Origin: G963676095 sp963676095
Lineage (GTDB): Bacteria; Bacteroidota; Bacteroidia; Bacteroidales; Prolixibacteraceae
Assembly (NCBI GenBank): GCA_963676095.1
Contig: OY781040.1
Span: 6,324,001-6,388,000, forward strand
Reading direction: 5' to 3'
Length of the DNA stretch: 64,000 nt
This document shows, piece by piece, positions 17,546-26,791 of the stretch (positions within the stretch are counted from its first letter, which is position 1; every line of letters starts with the position of its first letter). A program made the translations under genes and the position numbers. The notes below the pieces were generated by a model, which was given only the letters and a program-made list of their open reading frames with translations, ran no database searches and was not told where the DNA came from.

Positions 17546-18895
17546 CTAAAATAAGTAATTCAGTCCCATATACAATCCGGAATCCCCATCCCTTGAATCA
17601 GCAGCAATTCCATAATCGAAAGCGACAATAAAATTCTCGTTCATCGCCACACGTAATCCGGAGCCAAATGAAAAATGCATTTTTTCGGCTCCTTTGTCGA
17701 AGTAATCGTTGGAATTTTCACCTGCACTATATTCCTCAAAGGCTTCCGAATTTACATTTACAGGTATTTTTTTCATTACTTTTCCAAAATCGCCGAATCC
17801 ATTCAGGCCAAGATAGAAGTTATTGTTGTGCCACCTGAAACGTGCAAATTTCCATCTGAATTCCAGGTTTCCATAAAGGATACCATCCCCAATAACCCGG
17901 TTGCGTAGAACTCCCCTTAACGTTTTTGACCCCCCCAATCCTTCAGAGGTAGAACCTTTCATAACCGATGTAATCACTTGCCCCTCATAGTAAAAAGGCA
18001 CCTGGCCTCCAAGTGTGGTTTGCCAGCCAATCCGGATGGCGGTCGATAAATCACGGGGAACAATTGTAAAATACTCGCGATGAGTAAAACTGATTTTAGA
18101 GAAGGAACTTTCAGCGCCAAAGATTTTTGGTGAAACCAAGAAGACTGCCTCTGTCCATACCCCCTTCATTGGATTGGGGCGGTTGTCCCTGGTATCGACG
18201 ACGACACCGGCCTTAAATGTAGGGACGAATCCCCCGTCTGCTTCATTATCAGGGATAATGCCCCATTGGATATACTTGTCGTACAATCCGTCAATATCCG
18301 GCAGTTTGTCTTTTTCATCTTTGCCTTTGTTTAACTTTTCAATGTTAACAGGGCCTGCCTCGAATGAAAGGAGGTTCATCCCGGCAATCCATTTTAAATT
18401 TTTTTGTCCAAGTTTTCCCTGTAGATCGATCTTCCAGCGAAAAAGTTTTCGGTCATATTTGTAGAACATCCTGCTTTTGTATGACGGGTTATTGTCTTTT
18501 GTCCAACTTTTGTTATAGACAGCATCAAATCCGTTAAACCCGAAAAAGTCGTAAGCCTGGTCTGTCAGAAAACTTAAGTCTGTTGAAATACGGATACCCC
18601 GTATTAACCGGTCGGAATCATAGTTAAAGCGATAAACTGCACTTCCCTTGGTATACCGGGAAACTTCCAGGTAAAAGGAATGATTATATTCGGGATAACG
18701 GCTTCCGTCTCCATAATGATATAAATTGGTAAAAGCCCCGTACTGGATCCCCAGATCGGCATCGTACGTCAGGGCTGGCAGGGCTCCCATGTTCCATCCT
18801 TTTTTGATCAGATCGTTTGTCTTTTGTTCCTGGGCGGCCAATTGCAGACAAGGAAAAATAAAGCTCAGTAAAAAAAGTTTTTTTATTGGGGGCAT
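17546..18895 (-). CDS. Omp85/BamA-TamA-like outer-membrane barrel without POTRA domains
   Basis: 449 residues with a signal peptide (KKLFLLSFIFPCLQLAAQ). The rest reads as amphipathic beta-strands of a 16-strand surface-antigen (D15) barrel. Conserved pieces are VVVDTRDNRPNPMKG, the LRGV/NRVIGDGILYGNLEFRW region near the lid-lock loop, and a terminal LYMGLNYLF ending in Phe, as for BAM substrates. No POTRA repeats are present before the barrel, so it is not BamA itself. Such short Omp85 proteins in Bacteroidota are of uncertain function. It stands alone, transcribed opposite the metal locus. Confidence 0.8.
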   Translation of the reverse strand: MPPIKKLFLLSFIFPCLQLAAQEQKTNDLIKKGWNMGALPALTYDADLGIQYGAFTNLYHYGDGSRYPEYNHSFYLEVSRYTKGSAVYRFNYDSDRLIRGIRISTDLSFLTDQAYDFFGFNGFDAVYNKSWTKDNNPSYKSRMFYKYDRKLFRWKIDLQGKLGQKNLKWIAGMNLLSFEAGPVNIEKLNKGKDEKDKLPDIDGLYDKYIQWGIIPDNEADGGFVPTFKAGVVVDTRDNRPNPMKGVWTEAVFLVSPKIFGAESSFSKISFTHREYFTIVPRDLSTAIRIGWQTTLGGQVPFYYEGQVITSVMKGSTSEGLGGSKTLRGVLRNRVIGDGILYGNLEFRWKFARFRWHNNNFYLGLNGFGDFGKVMKKIPVNVNSEAFEEYSAGENSNDYFDKGAEKMHFSFGSGLRVAMNENFIVAFDYGIAADSRDGDSGLYMGLNYLF

Positions 18896-19051
18896 GGTTT
18901 GGCATTAATGAATATCCGGAGAAACGAAGATAAAACTTTTTTGATTGGGTTAGGCTGATAATGAATATTTGGTGTAACTAAAAAAGGAACAGCTCATAAT
19001 AGGCATGAAAAGTGTTTTTTCGGAGCGCCTTAAGGTATACAAAAAGATGGA

Positions 19052-20503
19052 TTACGCCTCTGCAACTTCTGTCTCTTTTGATTCAATCCTTCTGATCTTG
19101 ATATTTAAATATGCAAAAAGTACAGACATGAACGGACTGATCAAATTGAAAAAGCAGTACGGAAGGTAGCTGAAGGTCGATACTCCCAGAACGCGAGCCT
19201 GCGTGGCCCCGCAGGTATTCCAGGGAACCAGCACCGAGGTCATAGTACCACTGTCCTCCAAAGTCCTGCTTAGCAGTTCAGGTTTAAACCCTTTGTCTTT
19301 GTATATTTTCCGGAACATCCTACCAGGGACAACAATGGCAATATACTGGTCGGAGGCAGTCGCGTTAAAAAAGATACACGTTACAACGGTCGAGGCAACC
19401 AGCGATCCGGTTGAATTCGCATAATTTATAATCGGACGGACCAGGCGCTCCAGTAGTCCGCCTGCTTCCATGATTCCCCCGAAAATCAATGCGGAAAGGA
19501 TCAGCCAAACCGTGTCGAGCATACCGCTCATCCCGGAAGTTGACAGCAATTCATTAACGCTTTTATCGGGTGTAGTTACCGCAACATCTCCAAACATGGC
19601 CTGCATAAATCCGATATAGGAAGCTTCCGCATAACTACCGGCATTTCCGGCAATTTCCCTGATAATATGAGGCTGGAACAAAACTGCAAATGCTCCACCC
19701 AGCAAGGTCCCTATCATTAGTGAAGGAACAGGAGGGACTTTCAGTATAATGATAATGAACAGGATAGCCGGGACCAAAAATAAAAGAGGAGATGTATTAA
19801 AGGTCCCGCCAATGGCAGATTTTACACTTGAGACATTTACGACTGCATGGCCGAAATCGTAATTAAAGCCGATAATTGTAAAGATTAACAAGGTCAGTAT
19901 TAAACTCGGAGTCGTGGTAAAAAGCATGTAGCGGACGTGGGTAAACAGATCGGTTCCTGCCATAGCAGGGGCAAGGTTAGTCGTATCGCTTAAAGGCGAT
20001 ATCTTATCTCCAAAATATGCCCCGGAGATGATTGCCCCGGCTACAATAGCTTCATTTATTCCGATTGCCTTGCCTATTCCCAGCAGGGCTACCCCGATTG
20101 TAGCCACCGTCGACCATGAACTTCCTGTAGCCAGAGAAACCACGCAGCATACGGCAACAGCCGTAAGCAGGAATAATTTTGGATTGATGATGTCAAGCCC
20201 GTAATAAATCAGGGTCGGTACAATCCCGCTGATCATCCACGTTCCTGCAAGGGAACCAATCAGAAGAAGGATTAATATAGAAGGCATTGCAGATCCTATC
20301 GTCTCGACAATCTTCTCGCTCGTCCTTTCCCATTTTTGACCATTTCTTCTGACAATAACTCCTGCTACCGTGGCAGCGAGCAACAAGGCTACCTGGTTTG
20401 AACCGGACAAGGTATCATCAAAAAGAAATACGTTCAATGACAGTAAAAGTACTAATATCAATATAGGCAATAAAGCCTCAGCGAAATATGGTTCTCTGTT
20501 CAT
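19052..20503 (-). CDS. nhaC: Na+/H+ antiporter NhaC family
   Basis: Polytopic inner-membrane protein with about 11-12 hydrophobic segments, expected to exchange sodium for protons. Family motifs include ATGSSWSTVATIGVALLGIG, AGAYFGDKISPLSDTTNLA-type sequence and VPWNTCGATQARVLGV. I chose the ATG at 20503; a GTG one codon upstream (20506) is also open. It is a stand-alone gene. The charged N- and C-termini are cytoplasmic by prediction. Role: sodium extrusion and pH homeostasis. Confidence 0.92.
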   Translation of the reverse strand: MNREPYFAEALLPILILVLLLSLNVFLFDDTLSGSNQVALLLAATVAGVIVRRNGQKWERTSEKIVETIGSAMPSILILLLIGSLAGTWMISGIVPTLIYYGLDIINPKLFLLTAVAVCCVVSLATGSSWSTVATIGVALLGIGKAIGINEAIVAGAIISGAYFGDKISPLSDTTNLAPAMAGTDLFTHVRYMLFTTTPSLILTLLIFTIIGFNYDFGHAVVNVSSVKSAIGGTFNTSPLLFLVPAILFIIIILKVPPVPSLMIGTLLGGAFAVLFQPHIIREIAGNAGSYAEASYIGFMQAMFGDVAVTTPDKSVNELLSTSGMSGMLDTVWLILSALIFGGIMEAGGLLERLVRPIINYANSTGSLVASTVVTCIFFNATASDQYIAIVVPGRMFRKIYKDKGFKPELLSRTLEDSGTMTSVLVPWNTCGATQARVLGVSTFSYLPYCFFNLISPFMSVLFAYLNIKIRRIESKETEVAEA

Positions 20504-20660
20504 CACTAATTAAATACAAAACTATTCCCGGATATAAATAAAAGAATAAAAAATGAAGATTTTACCGTGTGATATCTTTTTTAACAAAAAAGTAGCAAAA
20601 CTTAAAATGATAAACGAAAAAGCAGGTAGAATGTTGGTGCCGGGTCTTTTTGTTTGTCAT

Positions 20661-21770
20661 TTATAACGATATCGGAATTTCAATAAAAAAAAGCGTACCA
20701 TCTTCCGCGGTGCTGGTAAACCCAATATTTCCTCTCAGATATCTTTCTCCGATCAATTTCATGCTGTAGGTACCTATTCCCCTGTTTTTACCTTTTGTGG
20801 AATAAAAATGTTGAAAGAGCTGCATCTGCACCTCCTTACTCATGTAAGAATTATTAAATACCTCGAAAATAACAAGAGTTTCTGTACTTCGGGCCTTAAT
20901 GAGTATATTTCCACCGTGGGGAACTGCTTCCAGCGCATTTTTTGCCATATTAATCAATACCCGGGTAAGAAGGATCTCATCAGTCCTGAAAAGAATATTT
21001 TGGGTATGGTCCTCGATTTCTACCTTTTTTTCGTAAGCAACCTGGTTGAAGCGGACCTGGTCCCTGATCTTTCTAAGGAATGGGGCCATCATGATTTTCT
21101 CGGGATGTATTTCCAGTTCTCCTCTTTCGGCTTTTACCATTTGTTGCTGGGCCTTGATTTCATCAATAATTTGTCCCGTCAGGGAATTGGCAATTTTTAA
21201 ATATTCTTCCTTCTCTTCAGCAATAAGCAACGGAAAAAGTTTTAAGACCCCACTCAGGCTTCCGGCGATATTAATTATGTCATGAAAAAAAATTCGTTCA
21301 AGCAATTCCTTCCTTTTCTTTTCAGTGATGTCTTTAACTGAAATTATAATATACCTGTTTTCCGCAAAGGGGGTCACCGTAAATTCCAGATCCAGCTGAA
21401 GTGAACAAAATTTATCATTTTTAATTACCCTACATTGTTCTTTTTGTATTTTTTTTTCGCTATGGCATTTATCGATTAGGTGCTTTATCCCCTTAGTCGA
21501 TCCCGGTGAGACGAAAATGTTCTCACCCACTTTGACATTGGAGATTTTATTGGAATCAGAGCCGATAAGGTCAAGAAGGTTTAAACCATATTGAGATAAC
21601 ATGCAGCAATTTGAAAAAACAATCTCGTCCTTTTCATTGAGGATACAAACAACACCCGAAAAGGAGGTTAAGAGGTCCTTTACGCACAAAATATGGTCGA
21701 TCGTAGCATTACTTTCGAGTATTTCTTCAAGTGAATCTTTCGTTTCCGGATTATCAGTAATGGTTTCCAT
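20661..21770 (-). CDS. Soluble sensor histidine kinase with PAS-like domain
   Basis: About 370 residues with no membrane segment. A PAS-like sensor region (residues about 30-150, FSGVVCILNEKDEIVFSN) precedes a short dimerisation helix with the phospho-acceptor His in FFHDIINIAGSL (about H163) and a HATPase_c domain. The N-box is NMAKNALEAV and the G-box GIGTYSMKLIGERYL. Several cysteines lie in the PAS-like region (VVC, NCC, DKC). No response regulator is adjacent. It lies 66 nt downstream of the thioredoxin gene on the same strand, which makes a redox input possible. ATG 21770 is preferred over GTG 21776. Confidence 0.87.
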   Translation of the reverse strand: METITDNPETKDSLEEILESNATIDHILCVKDLLTSFSGVVCILNEKDEIVFSNCCMLSQYGLNLLDLIGSDSNKISNVKVGENIFVSPGSTKGIKHLIDKCHSEKKIQKEQCRVIKNDKFCSLQLDLEFTVTPFAENRYIIISVKDITEKKRKELLERIFFHDIINIAGSLSGVLKLFPLLIAEEKEEYLKIANSLTGQIIDEIKAQQQMVKAERGELEIHPEKIMMAPFLRKIRDQVRFNQVAYEKKVEIEDHTQNILFRTDEILLTRVLINMAKNALEAVPHGGNILIKARSTETLVIFEVFNNSYMSKEVQMQLFQHFYSTKGKNRGIGTYSMKLIGERYLRGNIGFTSTAEDGTLFFIEIPISL

Positions 21771-21836
21771 TCTCACTTATCCTATGAGAGGTAAATATAG
21801 ATATGATCATCTTAATTTCAAAGATTAGCTAATTTA

Positions 21837-22145
21837 TTATATGATGAATTTTTTGAGGATGACAGTTAGTTCAGGATTTTCTACTCTTCCTTCGTTTGAC
21901 CATTTTATACTGCCTGCCCGGAACAAAATTAATGTCGGGATATTTTTTACCTTGAACTGGGATGCGATATAGGGGTTCCTGTCCACATTTACTTTAACAA
22001 TACGGATATTTTCTTTAAAAGTGTTTTTTACCTCCTTTAATACCGGTTGTATTTCCTTGCAGGGCTGGCACCAGTCTGCATAGAAATCAACCAAAACAGG
22101 TTTATCTGATTTTATTATATTTTTAAACCGGTTATTTATTTTCAT
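21837..22145 (-). CDS. trxA: Thioredoxin
   Basis: 102-residue thioredoxin fold with active site DWCQPCKE (WCQPC rather than the usual WCGPC) and the cis-proline segment VKNIPTLILF. No signal peptide is present, so it is cytoplasmic and should act as a disulfide reductant. The Gln in the active-site dipeptide will shift the redox potential from that of classic Trx1. It precedes the histidine kinase and is probably cotranscribed with it. The symbol is by family; other thioredoxins may exist elsewhere in the genome. Confidence 0.85.
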   Translation of the reverse strand: MKINNRFKNIIKSDKPVLVDFYADWCQPCKEIQPVLKEVKNTFKENIRIVKVNVDRNPYIASQFKVKNIPTLILFRAGSIKWSNEGRVENPELTVILKKFII

Positions 22146-22290
22146 CTGTTTGCTTTGTCTGATTTAGGGACATGCTGATTAATAAAAGATCTGTTTGTAT
22201 TTATTTATTAAAACTTAAACAGAAACTATTAAAAAATAGTTTTATTTCCGTATTCGATAATAATGATGACTGATAGATTTTAATAATGGG

Positions 22291-22320
22291 TTTGGCTTGG
22301 AGGTTAAGAGCTTAATTTTG
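22291..22320 (+). promoter_or_regulatory. Bacteroidota-type promoter (TTTG-N18-TAATTTTG)
   Basis: A -33 box TTTG (22291-22294) and a -7 box TAATTTTG (22313-22320) are separated by 18 nt. It lies in the 373-nt divergent gap 22146-22518, about 200 nt before the acetyltransferase ATG, leaving a long 5' leader. Nothing else recognisable is seen in the gap. Confidence 0.6.
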
Positions 22321-22518
22321 TCTTATTGGATATTTACCACATATAAGTCGGGCAGGGTCGATTTTTAGAGCCAAATATATTTCAGAAAGATGAACCGGAG
22401 TAAATATTTGTATTTTTATGCCTGAGATTTTTCCGTACCTTATAATGATCACGATAATCCAATGATTTGTAATATGGTACCGGAATTAAAACTGTGTATA
22501 ATTTCAAAGAGTAAATAT

Positions 22519-22977
22519 ATGAAACCGGAAATACGGGAAGCAGAAAAAGAAGACCTGGAAGGAGTGCTTGATCTTTATGCCCTGCCTGATATGGATAACG
22601 GGAAGAGGTTAAAGCATGATGAAGCCTTAAAAATTTTCAGTAAGATGAAAAATTATCCCTGGTATAAACTTTTTATTGCAATTGATCCGGAAAAGAGAGC
22701 CATAATAGGAACTTATACCTTGCTGGTTGCCGATAATCTGGTACATCTGGGAATGCCATCGGCGTATGTTGAATCTGTAATTGTTGCTCCGGCTTACCGG
22801 TCTGCCGGGGTCGGAAAGGCTATGATGGAGCATGCCCGGAATTTGTGCCGGGATGCGGGATGTTCAAAAATGGCGCTTTCAAGCCGTTTATCACGCGACC
22901 GGGCTCATGCGTTTTACGAGAAACTGGGCTTCAAAAAGCATGGATATAGTTTTTATATGGAAATAGATGAGGAATAA
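22519..22977 (+). CDS. GNAT family N-acetyltransferase
   Basis: 152 residues from the ATG at 22519 (MKPEIREAEKED); the frame opens at 22462 but the extra 19 residues do not look like the fold. The acetyl-CoA motif is VAPAYRSAGVGKAMMEHA, preceded by a beta strand (AYVESVIV) and followed by C-terminal HAFYEKLGFKKHGYSFYM, the typical GNAT ending. Substrate unknown. Cytoplasmic, single gene. Confidence 0.88.
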   Translation: MKPEIREAEKEDLEGVLDLYALPDMDNGKRLKHDEALKIFSKMKNYPWYKLFIAIDPEKRAIIGTYTLLVADNLVHLGMPSAYVESVIVAPAYRSAGVGKAMMEHARNLCRDAGCSKMALSSRLSRDRAHAFYEKLGFKKHGYSFYMEIDEE

Positions 22978-23089
22978 CCAACCCTTGTCTGCATTGGCAT
23001 TTATGCCTGGCCGTGAAAGGCACCGGAAGGCACTATAAAGAGGGGTAAACGATATCCGGGCCCGATTAACAACCGGAAACAATAATTGA

Positions 23090-24043
23090 CTAAATTTTTT
23101 CGTCGATCAGGTATTTGTTCCGGTCCGCCGAATTACGGGAAACCAATTCACTGATAAAACCAGCTAAAAATAATTGTGTCCCGATAATCATTGCAGTCAG
23201 TGCAAGATAAAAATATGGGCTCTCTGTTACCTTGGGGGCAGCAAGGTGGTGGGATACAGCAATCAATTTACTAACCCCTACCCAAAGAGCCGAAATAAAA
23301 CCGGCCATAAATACAAGGCTGCCAATTACTCCGAAAAAATGCATCGGACGTTTACCGAATTTTGATATAAAAATAACGGAAAGCAGGTCTAAGGGCCCTC
23401 GGATAAAGCGTTCAAATCCGAATTTTGTAACCCCGTACTTGCGTTCCTGGTGATGGACGATTTTTTCTCCAATTTTTTTGAAACCGGCCCACTTTGCAAG
23501 AATGGGAATATAGCGGTGCATTTCTCCGTAGACTTCGATACTTTTTATGACCTGTTTTTTGTAAGCTTTTAATCCGCAGTTAAAATCGTGGATCTTTATG
23601 CCTGAACTTCTCCTGGCAATCCAGTTATAAAATTTGCTGGGAATATTTTTAGATAGGAGGGGGTCATATCTTTTCTTTTTCCATCCTGACACCAGGTCGA
23701 ATTGCTCCTCTGCGATCATCCTGTACATTTCCGGTATTTCTTCCGGACTGTCCTGAAGATCGGCATCCATGGTAATAACAACGTCTCCCTGTGCATCGGC
23801 AAAACCAACCTGTAATGCGGCAGATTTTCCGTAGTTCCGCCTGAATTTGATTCCTTTTATACAAGGATTCTCACTATGTGTTTTTTCAATTACAGACCAG
23901 GAAGAATCACTGCTCCCGTCATCTATTAGCAGAACTTCATAGGAATAGCCATTGCTTTCCATGACATTCTTTATCCATGTTGTCAGTTCCGGAATCGATT
24001 CTTCCTCATTGAGTAAAGGAATAACTACAGAAATGTTGATCAT
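23090..24043 (-). CDS. Family 2 glycosyltransferase, DPM1/GtrB type
   Basis: 317 residues. The GT-A catalytic domain (1-220) shows VVIPLLNEEESIPEL, the nucleotide-binding DDGSSDSSW and the metal-binding DADLQDSPEEIP. Two C-terminal transmembrane helices (about 235-260 and 275-300) anchor it in the inner membrane with the active site in the cytoplasm. This layout matches polyprenyl-phosphate hexosyltransferases that make lipid-linked sugars for envelope glycans. It begins 2 nt after the DUF4199 stop, so the two are an operon, a pairing often seen in Bacteroidota. Confidence 0.9.
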   Translation of the reverse strand: MINISVVIPLLNEEESIPELTTWIKNVMESNGYSYEVLLIDDGSSDSSWSVIEKTHSENPCIKGIKFRRNYGKSAALQVGFADAQGDVVITMDADLQDSPEEIPEMYRMIAEEQFDLVSGWKKKRYDPLLSKNIPSKFYNWIARRSSGIKIHDFNCGLKAYKKQVIKSIEVYGEMHRYIPILAKWAGFKKIGEKIVHHQERKYGVTKFGFERFIRGPLDLLSVIFISKFGKRPMHFFGVIGSLVFMAGFISALWVGVSKLIAVSHHLAAPKVTESPYFYLALTAMIIGTQLFLAGFISELVSRNSADRNKYLIDEKI

Positions 24044-24045
24044 GA

Positions 24046-24600
24046 TTATTCTTCTTTTTTCACTTCTTCCATTGCATCGTCAAAGGCATTTCCATCATCA
24101 TTCCTTTTAACGAAAATAGAAGTGATCAAAGATATAACAAATCCGAAAAGTGCGAATCCAAACAAACTTGAAATAGCCAGAAATATCGGGCTTCTGAATT
24201 TTGTCATCATGTCTGTTATCGTTTCGATCTGATCTTCCGGAATGCCTTGCTGGAGCATGGCTTCTTCCTGCATGGTCCGAAGCTGGTCCAGCAGGGTCGG
24301 GTCGATGTATTTGAATAGTATGACCGAATAAACCGACTGGATCAGCCCTGCGCAGATCATTACAGCAACACCAAAGCCAAGGGCGGTACTGTAACTGATA
24401 TATCCTTCCAAATCCCTGTTACGATAACCGATTTGAGAATAAATCACCCCGGCGGCAATGATCAGGTAGGTGATCCATGCCAGTGACGGGTTTAGGTTTT
24501 TACCCATAATATATAGAATGACATTATAAACAATTAATGAAATTCCTAAATACAAGCCATAGATCATGGCACTTCTCCAGAAAGTTGATTTTTGTTCCAT
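24046..24600 (-). CDS. DUF4199 membrane protein
   Basis: 184 residues with four predicted transmembrane helices (about 8-30, 38-58, 68-95, 140-165) and a hydrophilic loop (DPTLLDQLRTMQEEA) before the last, the typical DUF4199 arrangement. The C-terminus is acidic and cytoplasmic. Function is unknown; coupling with the glycosyltransferase suggests a helper in membrane glycan synthesis. Confidence 0.88.
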   Translation of the reverse strand: MEQKSTFWRSAMIYGLYLGISLIVYNVILYIMGKNLNPSLAWITYLIIAAGVIYSQIGYRNRDLEGYISYSTALGFGVAVMICAGLIQSVYSVILFKYIDPTLLDQLRTMQEEAMLQQGIPEDQIETITDMMTKFRSPIFLAISSLFGFALFGFVISLITSIFVKRNDDGNAFDDAMEEVKKEE

Positions 24601-24630
24601 TGTTGTATTGAATTTTTATGGAGTTTGTGA

Positions 24631-24638
24631 CAAATATA
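24631..24638 (-). promoter_or_regulatory. Candidate -7 box for the DUF4199-GT2 operon
   Basis: The minus strand reads TATATTTG, a match to TAnnTTTG, 30 nt before the DUF4199 start codon. No good -33 TTTG is seen. The rest of the 24601-24889 gap holds nothing recognisable. Confidence 0.4.
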
Positions 24639-24889
24639 TCTGATTTTTTAATGTATTTATAATTTTTTTGATGAAGAATGGTCTTTTGCAAGAAGCATGA
24701 ATTAAGGATGTGGTGTTTTTGATAATTTTTTTGCGGTACGTCACTTATTGGGACCATTTTGCCGCCATTTTCGTTGTTCTTTGCATCCCCGATCAGGGAA
24801 AAACAAAAAAAATAGCATAAATATTCCTTTGATCGCTAATTATTTAGTGTAGGAACCATGGAAAAAAACAACCTGAACTTGAGATTTCG

Positions 24890-24920
24890 TTTGTCAGGAA
24901 TACAAATTTTTCTACTTTTG
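24890..24920 (+). promoter_or_regulatory. Promoter of the SRP RNA (TTTG-N19-TACTTTTG)
   Basis: TTTG at 24890-24893 and TACTTTTG at 24913-24920 with a 19-nt spacer. The predicted start a few bases downstream coincides with the first paired bases of the SRP RNA, which supports both calls. Confidence 0.75.
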
Positions 24921-24922
24921 TC

Positions 24923-25025
24923 GCCGGGTAAGTCCTGTACGACCAGCTCCTGCTGAATCCCCCCAGGGTCGGAAGGCAGCAAGGGTAGGCGGTTGTAGCG
25001 GTGCGATACAGGTAGCTTACCCACT
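24923..25025 (+). ncRNA. ffs: Signal recognition particle RNA (bacterial small type)
   Basis: About 100 nt folding into one long hairpin: GGGTAAG (24926-24932) pairs with CTTACCC (25016-25022) at the base. The apical region carries the conserved Ffh-binding core CAGGGTCGGAAGGCAGCAAG (24964-24983) with the GGAA tetraloop-like tip and the AGCA internal-loop side. It partners with Ffh in cotranslational membrane targeting. It lies immediately upstream of three tRNA genes and may share their transcript. Confidence 0.9.
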
Positions 25026-25053
25026 TTTTATGGATAAATTTTTGAGTTGTTTT

Positions 25054-25127
25054 GCCGGATTAGCTCAGCTGGCCAGAGCACGTGATTTGTAATCTCGGGG
25101 TCCTCAGTTCGAATCTGAGATCCGGCT
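25054..25127 (+). tRNA. tRNA-Thr (anticodon TGT)
   Basis: 74 nt. Acceptor GCCGGAT/ATCCGGC, D-arm GCTC/GAGC, T-arm CTCAG/CTGAG with loop TTCGAAT. Anticodon loop TTTGTAA gives TGT, reading ACA. The anticodon stem CGTGA/TCTCG carries a T-T mismatch at pair 29-41. CCA is not encoded. Confidence 0.93.
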
Positions 25128-25189
25128 CAGTAGAGTATGGAGTTAGTGAATTAATTCTGAATTACATAAAGAGTTTTGAAATTTAATTA

Positions 25190-25272
25190 GGGGAGATACC
25201 AAAGTGGCCAACTGGGGCAGACTGTAAATCTGCTGGCTCATGCCTTCGTAGGTTCGAATCCTGCTCTCCCCA
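25190..25272 (+). tRNA. tRNA-Tyr (anticodon GTA)
   Basis: 83 nt with the long variable arm of bacterial tRNA-Tyr. Acceptor GGGGAGA/TCTCCCC, anticodon stem GCAGA/TCTGC with loop CTGTAAA (GTA). CCA is not encoded. Confidence 0.95.
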
Positions 25273-25324
25273 CAAAGGAAAAATAACAAATTTCAAAAGG
25301 CAAATTTTGGAATTTAAATAACAA

Positions 25325-25397
25325 GCGGGAGTAGCTCAGTCGATAGAGCATTAGCCTTCCAAGCTAAGGGTCGCGGGTTTGAATCCCGTTTCCCGCT
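25325..25397 (+). tRNA. tRNA-Gly (anticodon TCC)
   Basis: 73 nt. Acceptor GCGGGAG/TTCCCGC (one G-T pair), anticodon stem TTAGC/GCTAA with loop CTTCCAA (TCC, reads GGA/GGG). CCA is not encoded. Confidence 0.95.
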
Positions 25398-25402
25398 CAC
25401 AG

Positions 25403-25440
25403 AATCAGTTAGTTGTGTATTCGACTAACTGATTTTTTTT
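25403..25440 (+). terminator. Rho-independent terminator of the tRNA cluster
   Basis: AATCAGTTAGT (25403-25413) and ACTAACTGATT (25424-25434) form an 11-bp stem followed by a run of T. It closes the ffs-tRNA unit. The stretch 25441-25638 before galM holds no recognisable gene. Confidence 0.9.
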
Positions 25441-25638
25441 ATCGTAAGATGAATAATCAGTTAAATATTTTTTAATCTTACTTTTCTAAAATAATAAATA
25501 TCTTTAATGCGTGGTAGGTGCATCCTGAAAATATCGGAGTAAAAAACAGGACAAACAGTTGGGATTATTAAAAGTATTTTTCACCTTTGATAAGACAATG
25601 ATCTTAAAAACCATAATAAAATTATAAAACTTGAACTT

Positions 25639-26775
25639 ATGAAAAGATTAGCTTTTCTTTTTATCGTGATCGGTTTATCCTGTCAACAACCCGTAAAAAA
25701 AGAACATGCTCTCTACACGAAAGCCGATTTTGATACGATCGTTAATGGGAAAAAGGTAGAGTTATTCACCTTGAAAAATGCCAATGGCATGAAGGTAAAC
25801 CTGACAAATTACGGGGCAAAAATTGTTTCTGTATATGTGCCGGGTAAAGACGGCGATACTGCTGATGTCGTTCTTGGATTTAAATCGATAGCTGATTATA
25901 TGAGCAAGGATGCAGGGCAGGGAGCAGTCGTAGGCCCGTTTGCCAATCGCATTGCCAATGCCCAGTTCGAACTTAACGGGACGGTTTATCATCTGGAAGC
26001 TAATGACCATACAGCAAACCTGCATTCGGGAACACACAGTTTTTATCGTCAGGTTTATGACGCAAAACAGATTGATACACCTGATGGCCCTTCTGTGGAG
26101 ATGAGCTTGTTCAGCCCGGACAGTGCTTCCGGTTTTCCTGGAAATAAACAGGTAACTGTTACTTATACTTTAATGAACGATAATGCCCTGAAAATCCATT
26201 ACCAGGCTGTAACCGATAAAGCTTGTCCGTTTAACCTGACCAATCACGTTTATTTCAACCTGAAAGGAGAGGGAAATGGGGATATTCTGGACCAAGTTGT
26301 TGTAATCGATGCCGATTCTACTACAGAAATTCTTGACAGTTGCTTAATCCCGACCGGGAAGATTATTTCCATAAAAGGAACAGATATGGATTTCACAACT
26401 CCCCATACGGTTGGAGAACGTATCAACTCTGACTTCCTTCCAATAAAGGTTGCCGGAGGATATGACCATAATTATATCCTGAATAAAGATCAGAACGGAC
26501 ATGAAATGACTTTCTGTGCCAGTGACTATGATCCGAAATCAGGCCGTTATATGGAAATTTATACGACAGAGCCGGCTGTTCAGTTTTACACGGGCAACTT
26601 CCTTGACGGAACTCTCATTGGAAAAAGCGGTAAGGCATATGAACACCGCTATGGAATGTGTTTCGAGACCCAGCATTATCCGGATTCTCCAAACCATCCG
26701 AACTTCCCGACTACAATTGTTAACCCGGGTGATACCCTGCAGTCGACAACTATTTTCAAGTTTTCTGTAAAATAG
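25639..26775 (+). CDS. galM: Galactose mutarotase (aldose 1-epimerase), lipoprotein
   Basis: 378 residues. A lipoprotein signal with lipobox GLSC (Cys15) places it in the envelope. The beta-sandwich epimerase follows: NYGAKIVSVYVP, VGPFANRIANAQF, LHSGTHSFYRQVY (catalytic-region His), NLTNHVYFNLKG (second His) and the C-terminal CFETQHYPDSPNHPNFPT with the catalytic Glu. It interconverts alpha and beta anomers of galactose or related sugars, here outside the cytoplasm. Length fits the family. It ends 16 nt before a very strong bidirectional terminator. Confidence 0.95.
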   Translation: MKRLAFLFIVIGLSCQQPVKKEHALYTKADFDTIVNGKKVELFTLKNANGMKVNLTNYGAKIVSVYVPGKDGDTADVVLGFKSIADYMSKDAGQGAVVGPFANRIANAQFELNGTVYHLEANDHTANLHSGTHSFYRQVYDAKQIDTPDGPSVEMSLFSPDSASGFPGNKQVTVTYTLMNDNALKIHYQAVTDKACPFNLTNHVYFNLKGEGNGDILDQVVVIDADSTTEILDSCLIPTGKIISIKGTDMDFTTPHTVGERINSDFLPIKVAGGYDHNYILNKDQNGHEMTFCASDYDPKSGRYMEIYTTEPAVQFYTGNFLDGTLIGKSGKAYEHRYGMCFETQHYPDSPNHPNFPTTIVNPGDTLQSTTIFKFSVK

Positions 26776-26791
26776 GGAATAAAGATAAACC

